From the NCBI GenBank assembly GCA_001897855.1, contig MKUO01000021.1, positions 153,060-217,059 of the forward strand: DNA of 64,000 nucleotides. Direction: 5' to 3'. Positions within the stretch are counted from its first letter, which is position 1. Each line of letters starts with the position of its first letter. Below, piece by piece: positions 51,471-60,684 of this stretch. The position numbers and the translations under genes were made by a program. A model generated the notes under the pieces. The model worked only from the letters and a program-made list of their open reading frames with translations, made no database searches and was not told the origin of the DNA. The DNA comes from Bacteroidetes bacterium 43-93. GTDB taxonomy: Bacteria; Bacteroidota; Bacteroidia; Chitinophagales; Chitinophagaceae.

Positions 51471-53510
51471 ATGAATAAAAAGGTAATATGGGGAGTAGCT
51501 GCTGTTGCGTGTATGGCTGCATGTAAATCGGCGGAGCAAAAGGAGCAACCTAATAAACCTGATATACTGATAACAGATAGAGATACTACAGTAAACCCTG
51601 CAGATGATTTCTTTGAATATGCAAACGGTGGCTGGATAAAGAACAACCCAATACCGGGTGACGAAACAGGCTGGGGGATCGGCAACCTGGTGCAGAAAGA
51701 ATTGTATGACAGGTTGCTGAAGATAAACCAGGATGCAGAAGCCAAACATGCTACATCCGGAACAACCCAGCAGATAGGTGATTTCTGGTACAGTGCCATG
51801 GATACTGTAGATATCGAAAAGCAAGGTATAACCCCATTGAAGCCGGAGCTGGATAAGATCAATGCCCTGCAAAATACCAAAGACCTGATGGCCTATGTGG
51901 CACAAGGCCATGCAAAAGGTATTGGATTTTTCTTTGACGAAGGTGTATCGCAGGATGCCAAGAACAGCGAGGTTATGGCCTATGACATGAACCAGGGCGG
52001 ATTGGGCCTTCCTAACAGGGATTATTATTTTAATACCGATGAGCGCAGTGTTAAGATCCGCAATGCTTACCCGGCTTATATAGCTAAAGTACTGCAACTG
52101 GCAGGTATCCCTGAAGCAGAAGCAAACACGAAGGCGGCGAATATTGTCGCCATTGAAACCAAGCTGGCACAGGCATCCCGCAAGCTAGAAGATCTGCGTG
52201 ATCCTTATAAGAATTATAATAAAATGGCTATCTCGCAGTTGAAAACCATTTCGCAGACTATTGAATGGCCATCCATGTTGCAAACCATTGGCGTGAAACA
52301 TGTGGATAGTGTGATTGTAGGCCAGCCCGAATTCTACAAGCAATTGGATAAAGTAGTAGCAACTGAACCATTGCAAAATCTGAAAGATTATTTGACCTTT
52401 CACCTGGTGCGTTCTTTGGGAGCATACCTGAGTACACCATTCGTCAACGCCAATTTTGATTTCTATAGCAAAACCATTCGTGGGGTAGAACAACTGAAGC
52501 CTCGCTGGAAGCGTGCTCTTGACGCGGAAGAAGGTGCAATGGGTGAAGCCCTAGGACAATTATTTGCTAAAGAATATTTCAACGAAAAAGCCAAGAAGCG
52601 CTACGCCGATATGGTAGAGAATGTGCGTAATGCTTATAAGGCGCGCATAGAAAAGCTGGACTGGATGACAGACAGTACGAAGAAGAAGGCATTGAGCAAA
52701 TTGGCAAGCATTACCAAAAAAGTAGGCTATCCTGATAAATGGAAAGATTTTTCATCTCTGAAGATAGACCGCGGTCCGTTTGTGCTGAATATGATACGCG
52801 CGAATGAGTTTTGGAATAATTATCAGCTAAATAAGCTAGGTAAGCCAGTTGACCGTACAGAATGGGATATGACACCGCAAACCTATAATGCCTATTATAA
52901 TCCGTCCAATAACGAGATCGTATTACCGGCTGGCATATTTACTGTGCCAGGTTATAGAGACGAAGAGTTGGACGATGCACTGGTTTACGGGTATGCAGCT
53001 GCATCAACTATAGGCCACGAGATCACCCATGGTTTTGATGACGAAGGCCGCCAGTTTGATGAAAAAGGCAACCTGAAAAACTGGTGGAGCAAAACAGATG
53101 AAACCCAGTTTAACGAACGTGCCAACGTGCTGGTGCAGCAGTTCAATAAAATGACACCGGTAGATACCCTGCATATCAACGGCCGTGCTACATTGGGTGA
53201 AAACCTGGCTGACCTGGGTGGCATACTGATAGGACTGGACGCCTTTAAACAAACAGAAACCTATAAAAAAGGCGAAAAGATTAACGGACTGACACCACTT
53301 CAGCGATATTTTATTGGATATGCCCTGGGCTGGCTGTATCAAACACGCAAGGATGAACTGGCACAACGCCTGCATACAGATGTGCATTCACCGGCAAAAT
53401 ACCGTGTGAACGGCCCTATGCCTAATGTTCGGGAGTTTTACGAGGCGTTTGACGTGAAGCCGGGCAACAAGATGTATCTGCCTGATAGTTTGCGTGTACG
53501 CCTTTGGTAA
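51471..53510 (+). CDS. M13 family (neprilysin/PepO-type) metallopeptidase lipoprotein
   Basis: 679 residues. The N-terminus MNKKVIWGVAAVACMAAC is a lipoprotein signal with a lipobox Cys. The N-terminal M13 domain includes PADDFFEYANGGWIKNNPIP and LGLPNRDYYFN. The C-terminal catalytic domain has NPSNNEIVLPAGIF, zinc motif H516-E-I-T-H520 in STIGHEITHGFDDEGRQFD, and the third ligand Glu577 in GENLADLGG, followed by PAKYRVNGPMPNVREFYEAF. It degrades oligopeptides at the envelope. The length is typical. Its terminator contains the -33 element of the downstream pyc promoter. Confidence 0.95.
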   Translation: MNKKVIWGVAAVACMAACKSAEQKEQPNKPDILITDRDTTVNPADDFFEYANGGWIKNNPIPGDETGWGIGNLVQKELYDRLLKINQDAEAKHATSGTTQQIGDFWYSAMDTVDIEKQGITPLKPELDKINALQNTKDLMAYVAQGHAKGIGFFFDEGVSQDAKNSEVMAYDMNQGGLGLPNRDYYFNTDERSVKIRNAYPAYIAKVLQLAGIPEAEANTKAANIVAIETKLAQASRKLEDLRDPYKNYNKMAISQLKTISQTIEWPSMLQTIGVKHVDSVIVGQPEFYKQLDKVVATEPLQNLKDYLTFHLVRSLGAYLSTPFVNANFDFYSKTIRGVEQLKPRWKRALDAEEGAMGEALGQLFAKEYFNEKAKKRYADMVENVRNAYKARIEKLDWMTDSTKKKALSKLASITKKVGYPDKWKDFSSLKIDRGPFVLNMIRANEFWNNYQLNKLGKPVDRTEWDMTPQTYNAYYNPSNNEIVLPAGIFTVPGYRDEELDDALVYGYAAASTIGHEITHGFDDEGRQFDEKGNLKNWWSKTDETQFNERANVLVQQFNKMTPVDTLHINGRATLGENLADLGGILIGLDAFKQTETYKKGEKINGLTPLQRYFIGYALGWLYQTRKDELAQRLHTDVHSPAKYRVNGPMPNVREFYEAFDVKPGNKMYLPDSLRVRLW

Positions 53511-53541
53511 TAATAAAATATCGTTCAAAAAACATATAAAT

Positions 53542-53570
53542 AAACACCGGGACATTTGCCCGGTGTTTTT
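53542..53570 (+). terminator. Intrinsic terminator after the M13 peptidase gene
   Basis: A ten-bp perfect stem AAACACCGGG / CCCGGTGTTT with a 7-nt loop and a T run, 32 bp past the stop. TTTG in its loop serves as the -33 box of the next promoter. Confidence 0.88.
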
Positions 53571-53586
53571 GTTGGCACTACTTTTG
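53555..53586 (+). promoter_or_regulatory. Promoter of pyc, nested in the upstream terminator
   Basis: TTTG (53555-53558), 20 bp, then TACTTTTG (53579-53586): full match to the Bacteroidota consensus. It lies 26 bp before the ATG at 53613. The -33 box lies in the loop of the preceding terminator. Confidence 0.75.
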
Positions 53587-53612
53587 CTGGCAAATAGGAC
53601 TAACAAATTAAG

Positions 53613-56600
53613 ATGAAGATTAAAAAATTACTGATCGCTAACCGTGGCGAAATAGCCATTCGTATATTTCGGGCGGCTACGGAACTAAATATATCCACTG
53701 TTGCCATATACACCTTTGAAGACCGCTATTCCCTGCACCGCTATAAAGCAGATGAAGCCTACCAGGTTGGTGCTGATAACGACCCGTTGAAACCATACCT
53801 GAATATGGACGAGATCATCGCCATAGCAAAGGATTGTGGCGCTGATGCCATACATCCCGGTTATGGATTCCTGTCAGAGAACGCAACCTTTGCAAGCAAG
53901 TGTGCGGAGAACAATATTGTATTTGTAGGTCCTAGCCCCGAAGCTATGGCTGCGCTGGGCGATAAGGTTACCGCTAAGGAGGTTGCTGAAAAAGCGGGGA
54001 TACCGCTTATACAGAGTAATATTCAGCCATTGGTGGATGAGGCTACTGCTCTTGCTGAGGCCGGCCGTATAGGCTACCCTTTGATGCTGAAAGCCGCTGC
54101 AGGTGGTGGCGGACGTGGTATGCGTGTTGTTCGCGATGATGAACAATTAAAGAAAGCGTTCCACGAAGCACGCAGCGAAGCTAAGAACGCATTTGGCGAC
54201 GATACTGTATTCCTGGAAAAATTTGTTGAGAATCCTAAGCATATCGAAGTACAGATAGCCGGCGATCGTCATGGTAATATTGTTCACCTGTACGAACGTG
54301 ATTGTTCCGTTCAGCGTCGTTTTCAGAAAGTAGTAGAGGTGGCGCCCTCCCTGGGGCTTAGAGAAGAAACCCGCAATAAGTTGTATCAATACGCTTTGCA
54401 GATAGCAAATGCTGTAAATTATAATAACCTCGGTACGGTAGAATTCCTGGTAGATGCGGAGCAGAATATCTATTTCATAGAAGTGAACCCGCGCATACAG
54501 GTAGAGCACACGGTTACCGAAATGATAACCGGTGTAGACCTGATCAAAACGCAGATATACATAGCACAGGGTTATAAATTGTCAGACCCTGAAATAGGAT
54601 TGGGCAACCAGGCTGCAATACCTAAGAATGGTTTTGCCATCCAGTGCCGTATCACCACGGAAGATCCTGCAAACGACTTTAAGCCTGATTATGGTACATT
54701 ATTGACATACCGTAATGCTACGGGTTTTGGTGTGCGCCTTGATGAAGGTAGTACCTATCCGGGCATGAAGATCAGTCCGTTCTTCGATTCTATGCTGGTA
54801 AAGGTGAGCACTTCCGGTAATACAAAACGTGATGCTGCACAAAAGATGCATCGTGCACTGCGCGAATTCAGGATACGCGGTGTGAAGAATAATATCCAGT
54901 TCCTCGAAAACCTGATTACCAACGATGATTTTATTGCAGGTAAAGCAACCGTAAGCTTTATACAGGAAAATCCCCAGCTATTTGATATGCCTGTTCGTCA
55001 GGATAGGGGCACACGTATGCTGGAGTTTTTAGCGGATGTTACTGTGAATGGCAATCCCGATGTAAAAATAAAACATGATGGCCGCACGTTTGAAAAACCG
55101 GTAGTCCCTGCATACGACACGCTTACTGCATACCCTAAAGGAACAAAAGACCTGCTTACGGAACTAGGACCAGATAAGTTTGCAGAATGGCTGAAGAACG
55201 AGAAAAAGATACATTATACAGATACCACGTTCCGAGATGCACACCAGTCGCTATTGGCTACGCGCATGCGTACCTATGATATGCTGAAAGTTGCCAAGAG
55301 CTTTGCGATGAATCACCCGCAAACGTTCAGCATGGAAGTATGGGGTGGTGCAACGTTCGATGTATGTGTTCGTTTCCTGAAAGAAGACCCATGGAAGCGC
55401 CTCGAGGCACTGCGCAAAGCAATTCCGAATATCCTGCTGCAAATGCTGATCCGTGGTGCCAATGGCGTAGGGTATGCGGCATATCCGGATAACCTGATCG
55501 AGAAATTTGTAGAACAATCATGGGAAAAAGGTGTAGATATCTTCCGCATCTTTGATTCACTTAACTGGATGCCGAACGTGACACCTGTGATAGATATGGT
55601 GCGTAAACGTACAGGCGGACTTGCAGAAGCATCGCTTTGCTATACTGGTGATATCATGGATCCTAAGCGTACCAAATATACCCTCGATTACTATTTGCGT
55701 ATAGCGAAAGACCTGGAGAACGCTGGTGCCCACATTCTTGCTATAAAAGATATGAGTGGCCTGTTGAAGCCATATGCTGCAAAAGAATTGGTGACTGCGC
55801 TTAAGGATACAGTTAAGATACCTATTCACCTACATACGCACGACACATCATCACTACAGCCTGCTACCTATATGATGGCCATCGATGCCGGTGTGGATGT
55901 GGTGGATTGTGCGATAGGCTCCTTATCGGGGCTGACATCGCAGCCTAATTTTAACGCAGTGGTGGAAATGATGAAATTCCACGAGCGTGAAAATGCTTAT
56001 GATATCAAATCGCTGAACAAATACTCTGACTATTGGCAAGCTGTTCGCGAATACTATTATCCGTTTGAATCCGGTTTAAAAGCCAGTGCAGCAGACGTAT
56101 TCGAACATGAGATACCCGGTGGGCAATACTCCAACCTGAAGCCGCAGGCTATAGCGCTCGGCCTTGGGGATAAGTTTGACGCGATCAAAGACATGTATGC
56201 CACAGTGAACGACATGTTTGGCGATATTGTGAAAGTAACACCAAGCTCTAAAGTGGTAGGTGATATGGCGCAGTTTATGGTAGCAAACGACCTGACGCCT
56301 GATGATGTAATGGAAAAAGGTGCATCCATCTCGTTCCCTGAATCAGTACAGCAATTTTTTATGGGAGAGATCGGTCAGCCGGAAGGTGGCTTCCCTAAAG
56401 ACCTGCAGAAAATTGTACTGAAAGACCGTGTGCCATTTAATGACAGGCCTAACATACACATACCACCTGTTGATTTCGATAATGAGCTGGAAGCATTTAA
56501 AGAGAAGTACGGCAAAGATTTGCAACTGACAGACTTCCTGACTTACAAGTTTTATCCTAAAGTATTTGAAGAAGGGCTTGCATTCTGGAGAAAATATGGT

Positions 56601-57053
56601 GATGTGTCCGTAGTGCCAACACCAATATTTTACTATGGTATGAAGATGGGGCAGGATACCACCATTGAGATCGCAAAAGGAAAAACCTTGTTGATACGCC
56701 TTCTGAGTATTGGCCCTGTGGATGATAATGGCAAGCGCACTGTATTCTTTAAACTGAACGGGCAAACCCGCAATATAGAGGTGCAGGACAAATCTCAAAA
56801 GGTAGAGAAAAAGGAAAATAAGAAGATAGATGCTGCAAATAAAAGCCAGATAGGCGCGCCTTTACAAGGATTATTATCTAAATTGCTGGTAAATAAAGGA
56901 GAAGCTGTAAAGAAGAATCAGCCTCTATTTGTTATTGAAGCGATGAAGATGGAAACAGTTGTAACAGCGCCTGGAGAAGGAAAAGTAGGGCATATTGAGC
57001 TGGCTGCTGGAACCTTAGTGAATACACACGATTTTATTATTGAACTCAATTAG
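53613..57053 (+). CDS. pyc: Pyruvate carboxylase
   Basis: 1146 residues, full-length single-chain pyruvate carboxylase, which makes oxaloacetate from pyruvate, bicarbonate and ATP. Biotin carboxylase domain (about 1-450): KLLIANRGEIAIRIFRAATE, AAAGGGGRGMRVVRDD, EVNPRIQVEHTVTEMITG. Carboxyltransferase domain (about 530-810): TDTTFRDAHQSLLATRMRTY and LHTHDTSSLQPATYMMAIDA, with metal-binding His residues. A PC-specific tetramerisation region follows. The C-terminal BCCP domain carries the biotin site FVIEAMKMETVV (Lys between the Met residues). An Asn/Lys-rich linker precedes BCCP. Own promoter and terminator, so a single gene. Confidence 0.96.
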   Translation: MKIKKLLIANRGEIAIRIFRAATELNISTVAIYTFEDRYSLHRYKADEAYQVGADNDPLKPYLNMDEIIAIAKDCGADAIHPGYGFLSENATFASKCAENNIVFVGPSPEAMAALGDKVTAKEVAEKAGIPLIQSNIQPLVDEATALAEAGRIGYPLMLKAAAGGGGRGMRVVRDDEQLKKAFHEARSEAKNAFGDDTVFLEKFVENPKHIEVQIAGDRHGNIVHLYERDCSVQRRFQKVVEVAPSLGLREETRNKLYQYALQIANAVNYNNLGTVEFLVDAEQNIYFIEVNPRIQVEHTVTEMITGVDLIKTQIYIAQGYKLSDPEIGLGNQAAIPKNGFAIQCRITTEDPANDFKPDYGTLLTYRNATGFGVRLDEGSTYPGMKISPFFDSMLVKVSTSGNTKRDAAQKMHRALREFRIRGVKNNIQFLENLITNDDFIAGKATVSFIQENPQLFDMPVRQDRGTRMLEFLADVTVNGNPDVKIKHDGRTFEKPVVPAYDTLTAYPKGTKDLLTELGPDKFAEWLKNEKKIHYTDTTFRDAHQSLLATRMRTYDMLKVAKSFAMNHPQTFSMEVWGGATFDVCVRFLKEDPWKRLEALRKAIPNILLQMLIRGANGVGYAAYPDNLIEKFVEQSWEKGVDIFRIFDSLNWMPNVTPVIDMVRKRTGGLAEASLCYTGDIMDPKRTKYTLDYYLRIAKDLENAGAHILAIKDMSGLLKPYAAKELVTALKDTVKIPIHLHTHDTSSLQPATYMMAIDAGVDVVDCAIGSLSGLTSQPNFNAVVEMMKFHERENAYDIKSLNKYSDYWQAVREYYYPFESGLKASAADVFEHEIPGGQYSNLKPQAIALGLGDKFDAIKDMYATVNDMFGDIVKVTPSSKVVGDMAQFMVANDLTPDDVMEKGASISFPESVQQFFMGEIGQPEGGFPKDLQKIVLKDRVPFNDRPNIHIPPVDFDNELEAFKEKYGKDLQLTDFLTYKFYPKVFEEGLAFWRKYGDVSVVPTPIFYYGMKMGQDTTIEIAKGKTLLIRLLSIGPVDDNGKRTVFFKLNGQTRNIEVQDKSQKVEKKENKKIDAANKSQIGAPLQGLLSKLLVNKGEAVKKNQPLFVIEAMKMETVVTAPGEGKVGHIELAAGTLVNTHDFIIELN

Positions 57054-57090
57054 GCATTTCGCATGCCTTGAATTGAGAGGAGTTTTAGGA

Positions 57091-57112
57091 CCCGGTGGTT
57101 TTTACCACCGGG
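57091..57112 (+). terminator. Intrinsic terminator after pyc
   Basis: A nine-bp stem CCCGGTGGT / ACCACCGGG with a 4-nt loop followed by TATTTTTTTA. Located 38 bp past the pyc stop and 27 bp beyond the convergent ispH stop, so it may serve both. Confidence 0.88.
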
Positions 57113-57138
57113 TATTTTTTTATTGGGAAGATTGCGTT

Positions 57139-58368
57139 TTACTCAGCCCATTTTGCGGCAACCTGTTCCAGCGCTTCTGTATTATTGGTTAGCTCTGCAA
57201 GGCGTTCCATCACACGTTCTACCAATGCATCGGGACAGGAAGCGCCGGATGTGATCATGATACGCAGCGGTGTATGGGCCGGCAGGTAATTTTCTGTTTC
57301 TATTTCTGTGTGTGTATGCAGATCGAAATGCCGAACCAGTTTGGATGATACCAGGCAGTGTTCGTCTTTGATGAAATAAGTAGGCAGTTTCAGTTCGCAA
57401 AGTTCTACAAGGTGTGATGTATTGGAGCTGTTATACCCGCCAATCACTATTGCAATATCAGCCTCGGCTTCCAACATGCCTTGCACGGCGCTTTGGTTGT
57501 CGTTGGTGGCATAGCAAAGGGTATCTCGCGTATCTGCAAAATATTGGGAAACTTCTTCGGGCGCCGGTTTGTAATGATCTATCATTACTTGCTTCAGGTA
57601 ATCAGCTATGCCCTGTGTTTCGCTGGCAAGCATGGTTGTTTGGTTTACCACGCCAATGCGTTTGAAATCCTTATTAATATCAAACCCTTCAGAGTATTGC
57701 CCCTTAAAGTCTGCGGCAAATTGTTCTGCAGGTAGCTTGCCCGTAATGAAGGATGCCAGGTGCTGCGCCTGTGCCATATCCTTCACTACTACAGTAGGTG
57801 TATTGGCTTTGCTATGTGAGAAGGTAGCACGTGTCTCTTCATGGTTGGGCTTTCCGTGTACTATGATCGTATATCCTTCAGTACCTATTTTTTCCGCGCG
57901 GTTCCATACCTTTTCTACAAAAGGGCATGTAGTTTCGTACCTGCTGGGTTCAATGCCTTTATCACGCAGGGTTTTCTCAAGTTCGAGCGTAGTGCCAAAT
58001 GCGGGAATGATCACAATGTCTTCGCTTGTCAGTTCATCCCAGCCCATCAGCATATTACCCTTCGTATCCATAATGAAACGAACGCCTAATCCCTGCAGAT
58101 CGGCATTTACACCGGGGTTGTGTATCATTTCGCTTAGCAGGAATACTCGCTTGCCTGGATTTTCTGCAACTGCCAGAAATGCGATCTCGATTGCGTTCTC
58201 CACGCCATAGCAAAAACCGAAATGCCGGGCGAGAATCAATTGCAGGGTGCCTGCATTCAATATGGTAGGAGCAAAATCCTTTTTCATTTTATCCGCAGCC
58301 TTGCGTTTTTGCTTGATAGCAGTAACCAGGGAGCTGCGATAGTGTACGGGGACGTTAAACGATTTCAT
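57139..58368 (-). CDS. ispH: 4-hydroxy-3-methylbut-2-enyl diphosphate reductase (IspH), long form
   Basis: 409 residues, an Fe-S enzyme of the MEP isoprenoid pathway that makes IPP and DMAPP. The three cluster cysteines are in HFGFCYGVENAIEIA, RYETTCPFVEKVW and ITSGASCPDALVERV. The conserved NQTTMLAS (catalytic Thr region) and GGYNSSNTSHLVELC are present. It belongs to the long (~400-residue) IspH class shared with cyanobacteria and plants rather than the ~310-residue E. coli type. Preceded by a perfect -7 box only 7 bp from its ATG. Supports quinone and undecaprenyl synthesis along with the polyprenyl synthase at 25273. Confidence 0.95.
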   Translation of the reverse strand: MKSFNVPVHYRSSLVTAIKQKRKAADKMKKDFAPTILNAGTLQLILARHFGFCYGVENAIEIAFLAVAENPGKRVFLLSEMIHNPGVNADLQGLGVRFIMDTKGNMLMGWDELTSEDIVIIPAFGTTLELEKTLRDKGIEPSRYETTCPFVEKVWNRAEKIGTEGYTIIVHGKPNHEETRATFSHSKANTPTVVVKDMAQAQHLASFITGKLPAEQFAADFKGQYSEGFDINKDFKRIGVVNQTTMLASETQGIADYLKQVMIDHYKPAPEEVSQYFADTRDTLCYATNDNQSAVQGMLEAEADIAIVIGGYNSSNTSHLVELCELKLPTYFIKDEHCLVSSKLVRHFDLHTHTEIETENYLPAHTPLRIMITSGASCPDALVERVMERLAELTNNTEALEQVAAKWAE

Positions 58369-58375
58369 TGCTTTG

Positions 58376-58383
58376 CAAATTTA
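58376..58383 (-). promoter_or_regulatory. -7 element of ispH, nearly leaderless
   Basis: TAAATTTG on the minus strand fits TAnnTTTG, 7 bases before the ATG at 58368, the same geometry as at 16549 and close to that at 48311 (6 bases). Confidence 0.6.
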
Positions 58384-58461
58384 GGCAATGTTCGTCATTA
58401 ACAGGTTCAGGAATAAGCCTGTAAAGAAATGGGGACGGTGATTTAACAAATCCGAATAAGC

Positions 58462-59508
58462 CTAGGATATCACCTTTTTTACCTTCACATCCATGCCTGG
58501 CTTAGCCTGCATCAGGCCGGTGGTGAGTATCGTGTCGCCAGCCTGTATGCCAGAAAGAACTTCTACTTTGTCATTGGTCCGCTGGCCAAGCTTCACCGTT
58601 ACCATCGCTACTTTCCCGTTTTTAGATACCGCTACCTTTTTATCGCGTGTGGTAGGTATCACGGATTGTGAAGGTATCAGGATGGCATTGTTTTGGCTTT
58701 GCAGTGGTATGATCACATCCGCAAACGCGCCTGCCACCAATTTGCCGGGTGTGTTGTCCACTACGGCACGTACACGCACTGTGCGCGTGGTAGCGTCCGC
58801 ACCCGGATCTAGTGCCGTTACTTTACCAGATAGTGTGTCTAAAGAGCCGGTAACAGAAAAGAAGACTTCTTTATTTACAAATAGGGCTTTTACATACTGT
58901 TCAGGCACCGAAAAGTCCATTTTCAATATATGCGTCTGTTGCAGCGTAGTTATCAATGTAGTTGGTGAAACAATGGCGCCAACGCTGATGTTACGTATAC
59001 CAATTGTTCCATCGAAAGGCGCAATGATTTTGGTAGACCTCAGTTGTGCTTCTGCAGCTGCTATATCTGCGTCAATAGATTTTAACTGGGTTTCAGAGGT
59101 TTCAAAGTCTTGCCTGCTGATGCCCCCGATATCTACTAATTCTTTCTGTCGTTTTATAATGCCTTGTTGCAAGCGTTTTTGGGAACGCAGTTTTTGAAGT
59201 TGCGCTAGTATTTCCTGGTCGTATAGCTGCACCAGTAGCTGGCCTTTGCGCACTTTAGAGCCTTCTTTGAAATTGATAGAAGTGACCCTTCCTGATATTT
59301 CAGGATGTATATCTATCTGTTCGTTTGGTAATAATGAGCCGCTGGCTGCATACTGGCTGCTGAAGGATTGAGGTTGAACGACATAAGCCTCTACGTTTAA
59401 TCCGTTAGTTTTCTTTGCCGCTGCCTTATCGTCCGGTTTATGGTTACAACTAAGAGTAACGATGCTAAGGGATAAAAGGGCAGAAAGAAAATAATAGTGC
59501 TTAGTCAT
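58462..59508 (-). CDS. RND efflux periplasmic adaptor lipoprotein
   Basis: 348 residues, a membrane-fusion protein of the HlyD/AcrA type. Lipoprotein signal MTKHYYFLSALLSLSIVTLS then Cys. The lipoyl-like half motifs are SGRVTSINFKEGSKVRKGQL and AQLRSTKIIAPFDGTIGIRN, with an alpha-hairpin between them (LQKLRSQKRLQQGIIKRQKE). The beta-barrel and C-terminal domains follow (KLVAGAFADVIIPL, GLMQAKPGMDVKVKKV). It would link an inner-membrane RND pump to a TolC-like channel. No pump or TolC gene is adjacent on either side: ispH lies downstream and DUF3810 diverges upstream, so partners are elsewhere or the adaptor is shared. Confidence 0.9.
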   Translation of the reverse strand: MTKHYYFLSALLSLSIVTLSCNHKPDDKAAAKKTNGLNVEAYVVQPQSFSSQYAASGSLLPNEQIDIHPEISGRVTSINFKEGSKVRKGQLLVQLYDQEILAQLQKLRSQKRLQQGIIKRQKELVDIGGISRQDFETSETQLKSIDADIAAAEAQLRSTKIIAPFDGTIGIRNISVGAIVSPTTLITTLQQTHILKMDFSVPEQYVKALFVNKEVFFSVTGSLDTLSGKVTALDPGADATTRTVRVRAVVDNTPGKLVAGAFADVIIPLQSQNNAILIPSQSVIPTTRDKKVAVSKNGKVAMVTVKLGQRTNDKVEVLSGIQAGDTILTTGLMQAKPGMDVKVKKVIS

Positions 59509-59546
59509 TAACTCAGGTTTGATGATTTATTCTGAAATTGCGGTAG

Positions 59547-59554
59547 CAAATATA
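59547..59554 (-). promoter_or_regulatory. -7 element of the RND adaptor gene
   Basis: TATATTTG on the minus strand fits TAnnTTTG, 38 bp before the ATG. It lies in the short divergent spacer with DUF3810. Confidence 0.5.
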
Positions 59555-59568
59555 TTGATAACCTAGCT

Positions 59569-60684
59569 TTGGAAATACAGCAGCAAGATAGATACAGGCA
59601 GCAAAGCCATAAGAAAAAGTTAATATCGATCATTATCACCATCGTTTTAGCGATTGCCTTAAGTGTTTATTTGGCTTCTTGCACTTGTCATGTAGATGCC
59701 TATAATCGCTTTGTTTTTCATCCTTATCAACTAGTACGTGCGAAGGTGCTGATGCATATGCCTTTAAGTATAGGCGACATTCTGTATGTATGTTGGGGCG
59801 GAATGCTAATTGTATATCTGGCGAAATTGATTGCTTGCCTGGTGCGCTGGCAGCGATATAAAATAGTTTTTATCTGGTATCTATTAACGGGTGCTGGCTC
59901 ATTGGCAACACTGTACTTTCTTTTTTTATTCAGCTGGGGTGGCAACTATTATAAAGAGCCGCTGGGTGATTATTGGCAAATAGATAGAAACAAGTGGAAT
60001 GACAGCTCTGTTATACAATTTGATCGTTACCTGGTACAGGAGATAAATACCTTAGCGCCGGCCTACCGAAATAATACATTTGATGTGTCTGTTGTTAGGG
60101 CTAAGGAACTTTATAGAAAAGAAACCGATTGTTTCTACAATGGCACCGGGTTGTTTATTAAACCATCGTTATTTGGGCGCTTGTTGCGATATATGGGTGT
60201 GCAGGGATATTACAACCCTTTTACCGGTGAGGGCCAGGTAGACGACGGTCAGCCGGGTTTTATGTTGCCTTATGTAATAATGCATGAGCTGGCACACCAG
60301 GCCGGGATAGCCGCAGAAGATGATGCTAATCTATTGGCCTACGCGGTGTCTATGCAGTCCCGGGATACGAGCTTTATGTATTCGGCATGCCTCAATGTAT
60401 GGTTATACACACACTTTCAGTTGCGCATGCGCGATTCAGCAGCTGCAAGCGAAATAAGAAAGCAATTGAATCCAATTACTTTAGCACATCTGGATACGCT
60501 CAGGCAATTGCGTATTAAGTACAGAAATCGTTTTGGAAATTATACAGGTGATGTATACGATCGTTACCTTAAGATGAACCATCAAAAGGATGGGATACAG
60601 AGCTATGATAAGGTAACAGTAAGCGCCTGGCTTTGGGAGCTCAGGCGCCGTTCCGGTATTGTCAATAAGATATATATTCCTTAG
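59569..60684 (+). CDS. DUF3810 family membrane protein with HExxH motif
   Basis: 371 residues. Three membrane helices near the N-terminus (about 18-36, 68-88 and 100-122) are followed by a large soluble domain. This has the zinc-peptidase-like motif [20 protein letters not shown] (HELAH plus downstream acidic residues), preceded by [14 protein letters not shown], both hallmarks of the DUF3810 family. Substrate and proof of protease activity are not known. The start is TTG at 59569; the next in-frame ATG codons fall in or after the first helices. The stop region overlaps the convergent mutase gene by 4 bp. Confidence 0.88.
   Translation: MEIQQQDRYRQQSHKKKLISIIITIVLAIALSVYLASCTCHVDAYNRFVFHPYQLVRAKVLMHMPLSIGDILYVCWGGMLIVYLAKLIACLVRWQRYKIVFIWYLLTGAGSLATLYFLFLFSWGGNYYKEPLGDYWQIDRNKWNDSSVIQFDRYLVQEINTLAPAYRNNTFDVSVVRAKELYRKETDCFYNGTGLFIKPSLFGRLLRYMGVQGYYNPFTGEGQVDDGQPGFMLPYVIMHELAHQAGIAAEDDANLLAYAVSMQSRDTSFMYSACLNVWLYTHFQLRMRDSAAASEIRKQLNPITLAHLDTLRQLRIKYRNRFGNYTGDVYDRYLKMNHQKDGIQSYDKVTVSAWLWELRRRSGIVNKIYIP

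Noticed and set aside
51456..52097. 213-codon minus-strand frame opposite the M13 peptidase
   Set aside because: Overlaps conserved M13 N-terminal coding sequence and lacks any domain or start context.
57608..58210. 200-codon + strand reading frame opposite ispH
   Set aside because: Lies entirely within the conserved ispH coding region and has random-looking composition.
58493..59197. 234-codon + strand frame opposite the RND adaptor
   Set aside because: Cys/Ser/Thr-rich translation typical of antisense frames; the adaptor gene is clear.
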